The notes: generated from the sequence alone by a model not told the origin. DNA of 64,000 nucleotides from Acidovorax sp. CCYZU-2555 (GCF_018413525.1 NZ_JAHCDD010000005.1:55179-119178), one strand, 5' to 3'. Counted from the first letter of the stretch, positions 9,621 to 20,172 are shown. Made by a program: numbers and translations.

Positions 9621-10670
9621 ATGTCCTCTTCTGCCCTCCCCGATTCCAGCGCCGCAGTCACCGCGTCGGCGCTGCCCAGCGCCGACGGCCTGTTCGACCA
9701 TTGGCTCAAGGCACGCAGCAACGATCCCTGGGCGCCGCTGACCGCCGAAGCCGCCAAGCCCTATGGCTTCATCTGGGGCGCATGGAGCAAATTCCTGCAG
9801 GCCCATCTCGACGCCCAGGGGCACAACGTCGCCGCCCTCGCCTGGAACGAGGCCAGCGCCGTCCAGGTGCTGCACTTCATCAACCATATCCCGCAGACCG
9901 TCAAGGGACGCAAGGTCAGCGACATCACGCGCCGGCGCTATTGGCGCGTGCTCGACCGCATCTATGACCACGCGCTTTTGATGGGCTGGATAGAGATCAA
10001 CCCCGTGCATGCGGTCGCCGCCGCCGAGCGCCCTCCCAGCGAGGATCCCAAAGGTGCCATTCTGTCGGACGCTATGTGGCAGGCCGGAATCGCCCATATT
10101 CCCGCGGGCCACGATCTCGTGGGCGCGCGCGACCGCGCGGTGCTGATGCTGCTGTTCGAACTGGGCCTGGCGCCCGAAGAACTGCGCATGCTGCGCACCG
10201 ACAACCTGCTCTACAGCACGCCGCAGGGCGACAGCGGCGAGACGCAGATCATCGGCGTGCACATCGAAGGCCTGCGCGACAACCAGCAGCGCAAGCTGTC
10301 GATCAGCACCGCGCTCGCACGCGGCCTCGCCCACTGGATGCGCGCCCGCGCGCAGTACCCGGCGATGCAAGGCGAAGTCTCGCTGTTCTGTTCGCGCAAA
10401 TCGCGCACTCTTTCGAACCATACGCTGCTGCATCTGGTCACCAAGACCTTGGCCGAAGCCGCGCAATCCGCCGGTCTGCCCACGCCTGCGCGGCTGGGGC
10501 CGCAGATCGTGCGCAACACCGCCATCGTGCGCTGGCTCAATGCGGGCATGGCCCTGGGCGATGTCGTGGAACGCGCGGGACTCAAGAACGTCAACGGGCT
10601 GCTGCATCTGCGCGACCTGGTCAGCGATGAAGCCCGAACCGCCCTGTCTCAGCGGGCGCGGTCGTTCTAA
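9621..10670 (+). CDS. Tyrosine-recombinase-like protein with degenerate active site
   Basis: This 349-residue protein has the two-domain architecture of phage/XerC-type integrases. The N-terminal SAM-like core-binding region (about 40-150) includes ITRRRYWRVLDRIYDHALLMGWIEINPVHAV. The C-terminal catalytic fold (about 160-345) contains VLMLLFELGLAPEELRMLRTDNL. The catalytic Arg normally in GLRxxEL is Ala here. The box II HxLRH region reads GPQIVRNTAIV, which keeps the Arg but lacks the His. No Tyr follows near the C-terminus, where LLHLRDLV occupies the expected place. It therefore probably binds DNA without strand cleavage. No att sites or cargo lie next to it, so it looks like a resident gene rather than part of a mobile element. 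The ATG at 9621 was chosen over the open upstream frame. Confidence 0.75.
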   Translation: MSSSALPDSSAAVTASALPSADGLFDHWLKARSNDPWAPLTAEAAKPYGFIWGAWSKFLQAHLDAQGHNVAALAWNEASAVQVLHFINHIPQTVKGRKVSDITRRRYWRVLDRIYDHALLMGWIEINPVHAVAAAERPPSEDPKGAILSDAMWQAGIAHIPAGHDLVGARDRAVLMLLFELGLAPEELRMLRTDNLLYSTPQGDSGETQIIGVHIEGLRDNQQRKLSISTALARGLAHWMRARAQYPAMQGEVSLFCSRKSRTLSNHTLLHLVTKTLAEAAQSAGLPTPARLGPQIVRNTAIVRWLNAGMALGDVVERAGLKNVNGLLHLRDLVSDEARTALSQRARSF

Positions 10671-10912
10671 GGCGCAAAACTGGCGCGCTTGGTTCGCCGG
10701 GCGCGCCGAGCCAAGCGCACCAAGAACGGGTTTTATCGCCGCATGCAGGCCGAAGCCCGCCCTTCTCCTGATTACAAGAGATTCATTCACTTCATTTTGT
10801 ATAGAAGGTGCTTTATATTTCATGTAAGCTGGATTGAAGAGATGAAGGTATAGGTGGAGCCAGGCAACTTTATGGCCTAATTCCCGCCTACCGCTTCACT
10901 CTGCTCTTGCCC
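10671..10912. other. Intergenic region, no gene recognised
   Basis: These 242 bp separate the recombinase-like gene and a LysR gene. The right half (about 10770-10840) is AT-rich and probably holds the LysR promoter. No confident -35/-10 pair, hairpin terminator or RNA gene was found. Confidence 0.4.
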
Positions 10913-11854
10913 ATGCGCCGCGCCATTCCTTCCACCCAAGCCCTGGCCTGCTTCGAGGCCTGTGCCAGGCACCAGAGCTACACGCGTGCCGCGCAGGAAC
11001 TCGCGCTGACCCAGAGCGCCGTGTCGCGCCAGATCATTGCGCTCGAGGAATTTGTCGGCGTGGCCCTCTTCCGCCGCACCCGCCATGGCATGGAGCTCAC
11101 CCCTGCCGGCACCACCTATGCACGCAAGGTGCGCAGCTGGCTGCAGGGCCTGGAGCGCGATACGCTGGACATCATGGCGCGCCAGGGTGAAGGCGGCACG
11201 CTGAGTCTGGCCGCCGTGCCCACGTTCGCCACGCGCTGGCTCATGCCTCGCCTGCCCTTGCTGGCCAAGGAGCACCCAGGCATCACGGTGCACATCGATA
11301 CCCAGACCCGCCCTTTTCTCTTTGCCGACACCGGCTTCGATGCCGCGCTCTATGCCGGCACGCCCGAACAGGTGACGCAATGGCCGGGTATACAGGCGCA
11401 GTGGCTGATGGACGAGCAGGTCGTGCCCATGTGCAGCCCCGGCCTGTTGGCCCAGGCCGCCCAGCGCGGACTGGGGCGCGCCTGGCAGACCGTGGCGCCC
11501 GAAGCCATTGCCCTGCTGCCGCTGCTGCAGCAGAGCACACGCCCCTACGGCTGGCAGCAGTGGTTCCAGGCCGCGGGGCTGGAGCCCGCGCGCGCGCTCG
11601 ACGGCCCGCGCTATGAACTGTTTTCGATGCTGGCCATGGCCGCGACGCATGGCATGGGCGTGGCGCTGATTCCGCCGATGCTGGTCGAAGCCGAACTTGC
11701 GCGCGGCGACCTGGTCGTGGCCTGCTCGCTGTCGCTGCGCCGTGAACGCAGCTACTACCTGATCACGCCTGCCCTGCCCCCTTCCGCGGTGCTGCAGTCG
11801 TTTTCGGATTGGCTGCAACGCATGGCGCAGCACCCTTCGACAAGCCCTGTGTGA
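10913..11854 (+). CDS. LysR family transcriptional regulator (GcvA-like)
   Basis: This is a 313-residue LysR-type regulator. The N-terminal winged HTH (residues 1-65) reads RRAIPSTQALACFEACARHQ..YTRAAQELALTQSAVSRQI, which matches the GcvA/AmpR branch. The C-terminal part is the two-lobed periplasmic-binding-like effector domain (about 90-300). The ATG at 10913 is preferred over a TTG at 10907. It is followed by a second LysR gene rather than facing a divergent target, so its regulon is not obvious. The downstream transporter-monooxygenase operon is a candidate. The last 15 bp of the gene contain TTCGACAAGCCCTG, a fragment of the REP-like repeat seen at 18.5 and 21.5 kb. Confidence 0.88.
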   Translation: MRRAIPSTQALACFEACARHQSYTRAAQELALTQSAVSRQIIALEEFVGVALFRRTRHGMELTPAGTTYARKVRSWLQGLERDTLDIMARQGEGGTLSLAAVPTFATRWLMPRLPLLAKEHPGITVHIDTQTRPFLFADTGFDAALYAGTPEQVTQWPGIQAQWLMDEQVVPMCSPGLLAQAAQRGLGRAWQTVAPEAIALLPLLQQSTRPYGWQQWFQAAGLEPARALDGPRYELFSMLAMAATHGMGVALIPPMLVEAELARGDLVVACSLSLRRERSYYLITPALPPSAVLQSFSDWLQRMAQHPSTSPV

Positions 11855-11935
11855 TCGGGTTTTGCGGGCCGGCAAGGCGTCAAAACCACGGACCTCATAA
11901 GCAAATATCGATTTAGTATTTCACAAATGCATGCC

Positions 11936-11957
11936 AAATGCGTCATCATTCGCATTT
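11936..11957. promoter_or_regulatory. Candidate LysR operator palindrome
   Basis: AAATGCG (11936-11942) and CGCATTT (11951-11957) form a perfect 7-bp inverted repeat with an 8-bp spacer, 18 bp before the start of the LysR gene at 11975. Its position and spacing fit an autoregulatory LysR box. The protein-DNA link is inferred. Confidence 0.4.
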
Positions 11958-11974
11958 CGCATAATCAAACACAC

Positions 11975-12904
11975 ATGGACATCCGCCAGCTCGAAGCTTT
12001 TGTCGCGGTCATGACGATTGGCAGCATCACCGGTGCAGCCAAGCTGCTCGAACGCTCGCAGCCCGCCATTTCCCGGCAGATCCAGGAGCTGGAAACGGAT
12101 CTGGGCGACGCGCTGCTGCACCGCAACGGCCCCAAGGTCACGCCCACGGCGCTGGGCTATGTGCTTTATGAAGAGGCGGAACGCATTGTCAACGGCGTGC
12201 GCCGCATCCAGCAGCATGCGCGGCGACCGCCGGAGATCGTGCTCCCGCCGCTGCTGATTTCGGCCACGCCGGCGCTGTCGCTGGGCGTGGTCGCGCCCGC
12301 GCTCGCGCATTGCCAACCGGCGCTGGCCGTGAGCAAGATCGAGTTGCTGTCGGTTCGGCCCGAGAACGTGGTCAGCGACGTGCTGCACGGCATGGCCGAC
12401 CTCGGCGTCTGCAGTCTGCCGCTCGACCACCAGCAGATCTGCGTGCATTGGGTCGCCGAAGTGGCGTGCAAGGCCGTTGTGCCCGCCGACCATCCATTGG
12501 CCGCGCTCGACGTGATTCCCATTGCTTCGCTGGCCAAGCAACGCGTCATCGGCATGCACAACCCGCACCGCCTCAAGCAGCACATCGACGCCGCGCTGCA
12601 CAAGGCCGGCGCACCCGGTCTGCAGGCCGATATCGAGACCAATTCGTCGATGAACGCCCAGGCCCTGGTGCGCGCCGGCCTCGGCGTCGCCATTCTGGAC
12701 CCCATGACGCTGCTCGGCGCTCCGCTGCAAGGCCTTGCCTACCGCGATCTCGACGTGCGCATTCCCTTTCACTTCGGTGCGATCAGCGCCCAAGGAAAAA
12801 ACCTGTCGGCGCCCGCGCTGGTCCTGCTCGAAGCGCTGCGCGCAACCGCCGCTTCGCTGGACCAGTGCCGCCTGCACGACGCCCAGGCCTTGGCCGGCGT
12901 CTGA
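11975..12904 (+). CDS. LysR family transcriptional regulator, probable controller of the downstream uptake/oxidation operon
   Basis: This is a 309-residue LysR regulator. Its HTH spans residues 1-60 (MDIRQLEAFVAV..SITGAAKLLERSQPAISRQI), followed by an effector-binding domain ending in VRAGLGVAILDPMTLL. The ATG at 11975 gives the canonical MDIRQLEAF start. The upstream in-frame ATG at 11927 would add 16 residues that do not fit the family. It lies on the same strand as the monooxygenase gene, 68 bp upstream of it, and probably belongs to or precedes that operon. A palindrome directly upstream suggests autoregulation. Confidence 0.88.
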   Translation: MDIRQLEAFVAVMTIGSITGAAKLLERSQPAISRQIQELETDLGDALLHRNGPKVTPTALGYVLYEEAERIVNGVRRIQQHARRPPEIVLPPLLISATPALSLGVVAPALAHCQPALAVSKIELLSVRPENVVSDVLHGMADLGVCSLPLDHQQICVHWVAEVACKAVVPADHPLAALDVIPIASLAKQRVIGMHNPHRLKQHIDAALHKAGAPGLQADIETNSSMNAQALVRAGLGVAILDPMTLLGAPLQGLAYRDLDVRIPFHFGAISAQGKNLSAPALVLLEALRATAASLDQCRLHDAQALAGV

Positions 12905-12972
12905 GCTCCCTCCATTTGATTGCCTTCCACCAGCCCGCTTTGCCCCCCGCTACGCAAAACGATGCCCACCCC

Positions 12973-14451
12973 ATGAACAGCTTGCTTTCTCCTCACACCC
13001 CCTCTCTTGCCGCGCTGCAGGCGCGCTATCGGCGCGACCTGCAACTGCTGGCCCTGCCCGCGAAGTCCTGGACGCCCGCCATCACCCATGAAGGCCAGGC
13101 CGTGCTGGACGTCGCGGTCGTGGGCGGCGGCATGGGGGGGCTGGCGCTGACCACGGCGCTCACGCACCTGGGCATTCGCGCGCAGATTTTCGACCAGAGC
13201 GCGCCCGGCTACGAAGGCCCCTGGGCGACGACGGCGCGCATGGAGACGCTGCGCTCGCCCAAGGAGCTGACCGGACCGGCGCTGGGGTTTTCGTCGTTGA
13301 CGTTCCGCGCCTGGTTCGAATCCCAATGGGGTGACGCAGCTTGGGCCGCGCTCGACAAGATTCCGCGCCTGCAATGGATGGAGTACCTGCGCTGGTACCG
13401 CGAGACCACGGGCGTGGTGCTGCACAACCAGCAGCGCGTGGTCGCCGTGCGCCCGCGCGCCGACCAGCTCGCGCAGCTCGACCTGATCGACACGCGCGAC
13501 GGCGACCGCGCCTACAGCGTGCTCGCACGCCACGTGGTGCTGGCCACGGGCCGTGACGGCCTGGGCGGCCCCTGGGTGCCCGATGTGGCGCATACGCTGC
13601 CGCGCGACCGCTGGGTGCACTCGTCCGACAACTGGGCCGATGACGCGTTCGCGGGCAAGACCGTGGTGGTCGTGGGCGGAGGCGCCTCGGCCATGGACAG
13701 CGCCGCGACGGCGCTGGAAAACGGCGCGGCCGCCGTGCATCTGCTGATTCGCCGCAAGGAGCTGCCCACGGTCAACAAGGGCAAGGGCGCGGGCAGCCCC
13801 GGCGCCGCGCACGGCTACGCACGCCTGCCCGATGGCATCAAATGGCAGCTGCGCAACTACATCAACCGCCAGCAGGTACCGCCGCCGCACGGCAGCACGC
13901 TGCGCGTGTCGCAGCACAAGAATGCATTTTTCCACCTGGGCGCGGGCATAGAAAGCGCGCAGGTGCGCGCCGACGGCAGGCTGCGCATAGACACCACGCA
14001 AGGCCCCATCGCCGCCGACAGCGTGATCTTCTGCACGGGCTTTCGCCCCGACTGGCAGCAGCGCCCCGAATTCGCGCCGTTCGCGCCGCATGCGCGCCTG
14101 TGGCAGGACCGTTTCACGCCACCAGCAGGCCAGGAAGACAGCGAGCTGAATCTGTCGCCCGACCTGGGCGATCTGTTCGAGTTCCAGGAAAAGACGCCGG
14201 GCAGCTGCCCCGGCCTGGACCGCATCCACTGCTTCAGCTACCCCGCGGCGCTGTCGCTGGGCACGGTGTCGGGCGATATCCCGCAGATCAGCGACGGCGC
14301 ACGCCGCCTGTCGCAAGGCCTGGCCGGCGCCCTTTACGTGGAAGACATTGCACTGCACTATGCGTCCATGGAACGCTACAGCGAGCCCGAACTTTACGGC
14401 GACGAATGGACAGAGTCGCCGCTGCCTCCCTATGACGAGGTGACAGCATGA
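12973..14451 (+). CDS. FAD/NAD(P)-dependent flavoprotein monooxygenase-like protein
   Basis: This 492-residue flavoprotein has two Rossmann dinucleotide-binding sites. The FAD site VAVVGGGMGGLAL is near residues 45-57, and the NADPH site VVVVGGGASAMDSAA is near residues 233-247. The layout is that of class B flavin monooxygenases and related lysine/ornithine hydroxylase-like oxidases. HVVLATGRDGLGGPWVP and DSVIFCTGFRPDW are the ATG-type motifs linking the domains. The natural substrate is unknown. Its stop overlaps the start of the first permease by 4 bp (ATGA), so it is tightly coupled to a peptide-type ABC transporter. It probably oxidises the imported compound. The ATG at 12973 was chosen; the longer upstream frame is a shadow of the LysR gene. 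Confidence 0.85.
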   Translation: MNSLLSPHTPSLAALQARYRRDLQLLALPAKSWTPAITHEGQAVLDVAVVGGGMGGLALTTALTHLGIRAQIFDQSAPGYEGPWATTARMETLRSPKELTGPALGFSSLTFRAWFESQWGDAAWAALDKIPRLQWMEYLRWYRETTGVVLHNQQRVVAVRPRADQLAQLDLIDTRDGDRAYSVLARHVVLATGRDGLGGPWVPDVAHTLPRDRWVHSSDNWADDAFAGKTVVVVGGGASAMDSAATALENGAAAVHLLIRRKELPTVNKGKGAGSPGAAHGYARLPDGIKWQLRNYINRQQVPPPHGSTLRVSQHKNAFFHLGAGIESAQVRADGRLRIDTTQGPIAADSVIFCTGFRPDWQQRPEFAPFAPHARLWQDRFTPPAGQEDSELNLSPDLGDLFEFQEKTPGSCPGLDRIHCFSYPAALSLGTVSGDIPQISDGARRLSQGLAGALYVEDIALHYASMERYSEPELYGDEWTESPLPPYDEVTA

Positions 14452-15422
14452 TCGGCTGGCTGCTGCGCCGCATAGGCCAGGCCATGCTCGTGGTGCTGGC
14501 GATGACGGTCATCGTCTTCGTGGGCCTGCACGCGATCGGCAACCCGATCGACATCCTGATCGGCGAAGACCTGAACCAGCAGGAGCGCCTCGAAGCCATC
14601 GCCCATCTGGGCCTCGACAAGCCGCTGCTGCAACAGTATTTCAGCTTTCTGACGAACGCGCTGCGCGGCGATCTGGGCACCAGCTTCGTCTACAACGAGT
14701 CGGCCATAGGCCTGATTCTCGACCGCCTGCCCGCGACGCTGGAGTTGGCGGTCGTGGCTCTGGTCATGGCCATCATCCTGGGCGTGCCGCTGGGTCTGTA
14801 CGCGGGCATGAAGCCTGCGAGCCCGGTGTCGAAGATCCTGATGAGCGGTTCCATCCTGGGATTCTCGCTGCCCGCGTTCTGGGTCGCTTTGATGCTGATC
14901 ATGGTTTTCAGCGTTCAGCTCGGTTGGATGCCTTCGAGCGGCCGTGGCGACACGCGCAGCCTGTTCGGCATCGAATGGTCGTTCCTCACGCTCGACGGCC
15001 TGCACCATCTGATCCTGCCCGCGTTCAACCTCGCGCTGTTCAAGATTTCGCTGGTGCTGCGCCTCACGCGCGCCGGCGTGCGCGAAGTGATGCCGCAAGA
15101 CTTCGTGAAGTTCGCGCGCGCCAAGGGCTTGTCGGAAACGCGCGTGATGATCATGCACGTGCTGCGCAACACCATGATTCCGCTGGTGACCGTGCTGGGC
15201 CTGGAGCTCGGCTCGACCATCGCCTATGCCGTGGTGACCGAATCGATCTTTGCCTGGCCAGGTGCGGGCAAGCTTATTTTGGACAGCATCAATTCGCTGG
15301 ACCGCCCCGTGGTGGTCGCCTATCTGATGGTCGTCGTGGTGATTTTCGTGACTCTCAACCTGATCGTCGACCTGCTCTACAAGCTGCTTGACCCGCGCGT
15401 TCGCCTGGAGGCCGCCCAATGA
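14448..15422 (+). CDS. ABC transporter permease (DppB/OppB type)
   Basis: This is a 324-residue inner-membrane permease of the peptide/nickel/opine transporter family. The N-terminus (MIGWLLRRIGQAMLVVLAMTVIVFVGLH) is the typical first membrane helix. The BPD_transp_1 core has five further helices and the ATPase-contacting EAA-like loop VMPQDFVKFARAKGLSETRV. It overlaps the monooxygenase stop by 4 bp, and its own stop overlaps the next permease by 4 bp. It forms a heteromeric channel with that protein. The substrate cannot be read from the sequence. Confidence 0.92.
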   Translation: MIGWLLRRIGQAMLVVLAMTVIVFVGLHAIGNPIDILIGEDLNQQERLEAIAHLGLDKPLLQQYFSFLTNALRGDLGTSFVYNESAIGLILDRLPATLELAVVALVMAIILGVPLGLYAGMKPASPVSKILMSGSILGFSLPAFWVALMLIMVFSVQLGWMPSSGRGDTRSLFGIEWSFLTLDGLHHLILPAFNLALFKISLVLRLTRAGVREVMPQDFVKFARAKGLSETRVMIMHVLRNTMIPLVTVLGLELGSTIAYAVVTESIFAWPGAGKLILDSINSLDRPVVVAYLMVVVVIFVTLNLIVDLLYKLLDPRVRLEAAQ

Positions 15423-16351
15423 GCCAAGCTCCCGTCAATTCTTCCGCCGCGCCCGCGGCGACCGACGCCGGCCGCGTGCAGTCGATCTGGGCGCAGATCG
15501 CCCACGACTTCCTGCGCTCCAAGCCCGCGATCATCGGTCTGGTCACGCTGCTGATCGTCGTGCTGATGGCGCTATTCGCGCCGTTCATCACGCCGCAGAA
15601 CCCTTACGACCTGATGCAGCTCGACGTGCTCGACGCCCGGCTCACGCCCGGCTCGGCCAGCGCCGAGCATGGCTTCACCTACTGGCTGGGCACCGACGGC
15701 CAGGGCCGCGACCTGTACTCAGCCATCGTCTACGGCCTGCGCATCAGCCTGCTGGTGGGCGTGGGCTCGGCGGCGATCGCCGCCGTGGTCGGCACGGTCG
15801 TCGGCCTGATCGCGGCCTACGCGGGCGGCAAGACCGACGCCGTGATCATGCGCGTGGTCGACCTGCTGCTGTCGTTTCCCACCATCCTGATGGCCTTGAT
15901 GATCCTGGCCTACATGGGCAAGGGCATTGGCAACGTGATCCTGACCCTGGTGCTGGTCGAGTGGGCCTACTACGCGCGCACGGCGCGCGGCCAGGCACTG
16001 GTCGAAACGCGGCGCGAGTATGTGGACGCCGCGCGCGGCCAGGGCATTCCGCAGTGGCGCATCCTGCTGGGCCATATCCTGCCCAACTGCCTGCCGCCGC
16101 TGCTGGTCATCGCCGCGCTGCAGGTGGCGCGCGCGATCACGCTCGAAGCCACGCTGTCGTTCCTCGGCCTGGGCGTGCCCATCACCGAGCCGTCGCTGGG
16201 CCTGCTGATCTCCAATGGCTACCAATACCTGCTGTCCAACGAATACTGGATCAGCTTCTTCCCCGGTGTCGCACTGCTGCTGACGATCGTCGCGATCAAC
16301 CTGGTCGGAGACCAACTGCGCGACGTGCTCAACCCGCGCCTGCAGAAATAA
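15419..16351 (+). CDS. ABC transporter permease (DppC/OppC type)
   Basis: This is a 310-residue second permease. An N-terminal OppC_N helix (SKPAIIGLVTLLIVVLMALFAPF, residues about 40-62) precedes the BPD_transp_1 domain. Its EAA loop reads EYVDAARGQGIPQWRILLGHILPN (about residues 200-223). A large periplasmic segment after helix 1 contains YWLGTDGQGRDL, characteristic of this subfamily (HxLGTDxxGRD). It starts 4 bp inside the DppB-like gene and ends 7 bp before the first ATPase. Confidence 0.92.
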   Translation: MSQAPVNSSAAPAATDAGRVQSIWAQIAHDFLRSKPAIIGLVTLLIVVLMALFAPFITPQNPYDLMQLDVLDARLTPGSASAEHGFTYWLGTDGQGRDLYSAIVYGLRISLLVGVGSAAIAAVVGTVVGLIAAYAGGKTDAVIMRVVDLLLSFPTILMALMILAYMGKGIGNVILTLVLVEWAYYARTARGQALVETRREYVDAARGQGIPQWRILLGHILPNCLPPLLVIAALQVARAITLEATLSFLGLGVPITEPSLGLLISNGYQYLLSNEYWISFFPGVALLLTIVAINLVGDQLRDVLNPRLQK

Positions 16352-16358
16352 AAGCTAC

Positions 16359-17407
16359 ATGTCCCACGATTCAGTCAATCCATCGCTGCCGCCCACGGCA
16401 GCCCCCGTGCTCGAAGTAAAGGACCTGCACACCCAGTTCGACACGCGCGCGGGCGTGCTGCCCGTGGTCAACGGCGTAGGCTTTCAGCTCCAGCGCGGCA
16501 AGGTGCTGGGCCTGGTCGGCGAGTCGGGCTCGGGCAAGTCGGTCACCGGCTTTTCCATCATGGGCCTGCTCGACGCGGCGGGCCGCATCACCGCGGGCCA
16601 GGTGCTGTTCCAGGGCCAGGACCTGGCGCGCCTGGACAGCCGCGCGCTGCGCAGCCTGCGCGGCAACCGCATCGCGATGATCTTCCAGGATCCGATGGCC
16701 ACGCTCAACCCCGTGCTGCGCATCGACGTGCAGATGCTCGAGACGATTCGCGCCCACCGCAAGATGGGCAAGGCCGAGGCGCTCGAACACTGCCGCAAGA
16801 CGCTGGCGCGCATGGGCATTCCCAGCCCCGAGGAACGCCTCAAGGCCTTCCCCCACCAGCTGTCGGGCGGCATGCGCCAGCGCGTGGCGATCGCCATCGC
16901 GCTGCTCAACGACCCCGAGCTGATCATTGCCGACGAGCCCACCACGGCGCTCGACGTGACTATTCAGGCGCAGATCCTGTCGGAAATGCAGCAGCTGGTG
17001 CGCGAGACCGGCACGGCGATGATCTGGATCAGCCACGATCTGTCGGTGGTCGCCGGCCTGGCCGATGACATCGCCGTGATGTACGCCGGCCGCATCGTCG
17101 AGCATGGCAGCGTCGATGAGGTGCTCGACAACCCCCAGCACCCTTACACCCAGGGCCTGATCGGCAGCCTGCCCAGCGCCAACCAGCGCAAGAGCCGCCT
17201 GCAGCAGATCTCGGGCATGGCGCCCAATCTGCTCGACCTGCCGCCCGGCTGCGCTTTCGCGCCGCGCTGCCCGCGCGCGCAGACGCGCTGCGAACAGCCG
17301 CCAGCGCTGCAGACCATTGCCGCGCCATCCGGCGCCAACACCGCCACAGCACATACCGTGCGCTGCTTCTTTCCCGGCGCAGCGGCCGACTTTTCCCGGA
17401 GCGCCGC

Positions 17408-17411
<4 letters not shown>
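16359..17411 (+). CDS. ABC transporter ATP-binding protein (DppD/OppD type)
   Basis: This is a 350-residue ATPase. It has Walker A GLVGESGSGKS (about residues 52-62), signature LSGGMRQRVAIAIAL (about 167-181) and Walker B LIIADEPTTALD. The oligopeptide-transporter C-terminal extension ends in PPGCAFAPRCPRAQTRC; in relatives, the four-cysteine pattern there binds an iron-sulphur cluster. The stop overlaps the next ATPase start by 4 bp. It powers import together with the DppF-type ATPase. Confidence 0.93.
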
Positions 17412-18442
<1,031 letters not shown>

Positions 18443-18456
18443 GCTCCGCTCAACAG

Positions 18457-18537
18457 CCGTTCGGGCTGAGCCTGTCGAAGCCCTGTCGAATACAGGCACT
18501 TCGATCCTTCGCCAGGCTCAGGACTCAGTGCGAACGG
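18457..18537. repeat. REP-like inverted repeat
   Basis: The left arm at 18457-18480 begins CCGTTCGGGCTGAGCCTG. The right arm at 18506-18537 contains CCTTCGCCAGGCTCAG and ends CGAACGG; the arms pair as an imperfect stem. The same words recur at 21507-21609 and, truncated, at the end of the LysR gene near 11840. It sits between the ATPase and binding-protein genes of one probable operon, where such elements often stabilise or attenuate mRNA. Confidence 0.7.
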
Positions 18538-18585
18538 CGTTCTAGACCATCGATTCACTTCACCCTTCCGAGAGAAAGCACCACC

Positions 18586-20160
18586 ATGCATACTGCTTCC
18601 CTTTCCGCCATTGCGATGGCCGCCCTGCTGGCCGTCTCCGGCGCCAGCGCCAAAGACCTGCGCATAGGCTTTGCCGACCCCATCTCGTCGGCCGACCCGC
18701 AGCTCAACAACCATGCGGGCGATCGCTCGCTGGCCCTGCACTTCTGGGACTCCCTGGTGAACTCGCGCGACGGCGGCAAGCTCGAGCCCGGCCTGGCCGA
18801 AAGCTGGAAGGCCGTCAACGACAAGACCTGGGAATTCAAGCTGCGCAAGGACATCAAGTGGCAGGACGGCAAGCCGTTCACGGCCGACGACATCGTGTTC
18901 TCGTTCGATCGCGCGCGCAATGTCGCGGGCTCGGTGGCTTCGTACCGCGGCGCGCTGCGCAGCGTCGAATCGACCACGGCCAAGGATGCGCATACGGTCG
19001 TCATCAAGACCACCACGCCCAACCCCATGCTGCCGCTGGAAATCGCTTCGATCTACATCGTGAGCAAGCATGTGGGCGCGCAATCGAAGAGCGAAGACTA
19101 CAACTCGGGCAAGGCCATGGTCGGCACCGGTCCCTACAAGTTCACTTCCTACACTCCAGGCGACCGCACGCTGATGGAGCGCAGCGCAAGCTACTACGGC
19201 CCGGCCCAGCCCTGGGACAAGGTGACGTACCGCTTCATCAACAACGGCGCGGCGCGTACCGCGGCCCTGCTGTCGGGCGATGTCGACGTGATCGACAAGG
19301 TCGCCGTGACCGATGTCGCCAAGCTCAAGAAGACGTCGTCGGTCAGCGTGTACGAGTACCCCGGACTGCGCGCGCTGCTGATCCAGCCCAGCCTGCGCAA
19401 GGGCAGCAACGAATTCATCACCGACAACGCCGGCAAGCCGCTGGCCGAGAACCCGCTGACCGACCAGCGCGTGCGCGAAGCGCTGAACATTGCGATCAAC
19501 CGCAAGGCCATCACCGACCGCATCCTGCAGGGCACGGCGACCGAAGCCAACCAGTGGATGCCCAAGGGTTCGTTCGGCTACAACCCCGACATTCCGGCAA
19601 CGCCCTACTCCGCCGAGAAAGCCAAGAAGCTGCTCGCCGACGCCGGCTTCCCCGAAGGCTTTCAGATCACGATCCATGTGCCTGGCGACCGCTATCCGCA
19701 AGCGCCCGAAACCATGCAGGCCGTGGCCCAGTTCTGGACGCGCATCGGCGTGAAGACCAAGCTCGAAGTCGTGCCATGGTCGGTGTACTCGAGCCGCGCC
19801 GGCAAGAACGAATACGCGGTCAGCGTCATTGCCTGGGGCAATGGCACGGGCGAAGCCGGCTATGGCCTGCTGCAGACCCTGGCCACCAACGACGCCAAGG
19901 CCGGCCGCGGCGCCAACAACTGGGGCCGCTACAGCAATGAAAACGTGGACAAGGCGCTGGACGCCGCGACCATCGAGTTCGACGCCAAGCGCCGCGAAGC
20001 GATCTTCCGGCATGCCGCCAAGCTCGTGACCGACGATGTCGCGCAGATCCCGCTGTTCCACTACAAGAACATCTGGGCCGCCAAGAAGGGCCTGAAAGTG
20101 ACGCCTATCCTCAGCGACCGCACCACGGCGCTGCAGGTCACTCCCGTGTCCGGCAAGTAA
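18586..20160 (+). CDS. Periplasmic substrate-binding protein, peptide/nickel/opine family (SBP_bac_5)
   Basis: This is a 524-residue exported binding protein. Its signal peptide is MHTASLSAIAMAALLAVSGASA (cleavage near residue 22). The mature protein shows family 5 motifs: FWDSLVNSRDGGKLEPGLAESWK near residues 50-70, KDIKWQDGKPFTADDIVFSFDRA near 85-110, and VREALNIAINRKAI near 300. It delivers ligand to the adjacent DppBCDF-type transporter. No lipobox Cys is present. The Shine-Dalgarno GAGAG lies 10 bp upstream. Family 5 proteins bind peptides, but also glutathione, opines, nickel-chelates and oligosaccharides, so the ligand is open. Confidence 0.92.
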   Translation: MHTASLSAIAMAALLAVSGASAKDLRIGFADPISSADPQLNNHAGDRSLALHFWDSLVNSRDGGKLEPGLAESWKAVNDKTWEFKLRKDIKWQDGKPFTADDIVFSFDRARNVAGSVASYRGALRSVESTTAKDAHTVVIKTTTPNPMLPLEIASIYIVSKHVGAQSKSEDYNSGKAMVGTGPYKFTSYTPGDRTLMERSASYYGPAQPWDKVTYRFINNGAARTAALLSGDVDVIDKVAVTDVAKLKKTSSVSVYEYPGLRALLIQPSLRKGSNEFITDNAGKPLAENPLTDQRVREALNIAINRKAITDRILQGTATEANQWMPKGSFGYNPDIPATPYSAEKAKKLLADAGFPEGFQITIHVPGDRYPQAPETMQAVAQFWTRIGVKTKLEVVPWSVYSSRAGKNEYAVSVIAWGNGTGEAGYGLLQTLATNDAKAGRGANNWGRYSNENVDKALDAATIEFDAKRREAIFRHAAKLVTDDVAQIPLFHYKNIWAAKKGLKVTPILSDRTTALQVTPVSGK

Positions 20161-20172
20161 GGCATAGAAGCC

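Noticed and set aside
9621..10670. Recombinase-like gene as the integrase of a mobile element covering the next genes
   Set aside because: Catalytic residues are missing and no att repeats or cargo boundary were seen around it.
12310..12972. Upstream extension of the flavoprotein monooxygenase frame
   Set aside because: It overlaps the LysR gene out of frame, and its translation is Arg/Ala-rich; the true start is the ATG at 12973.
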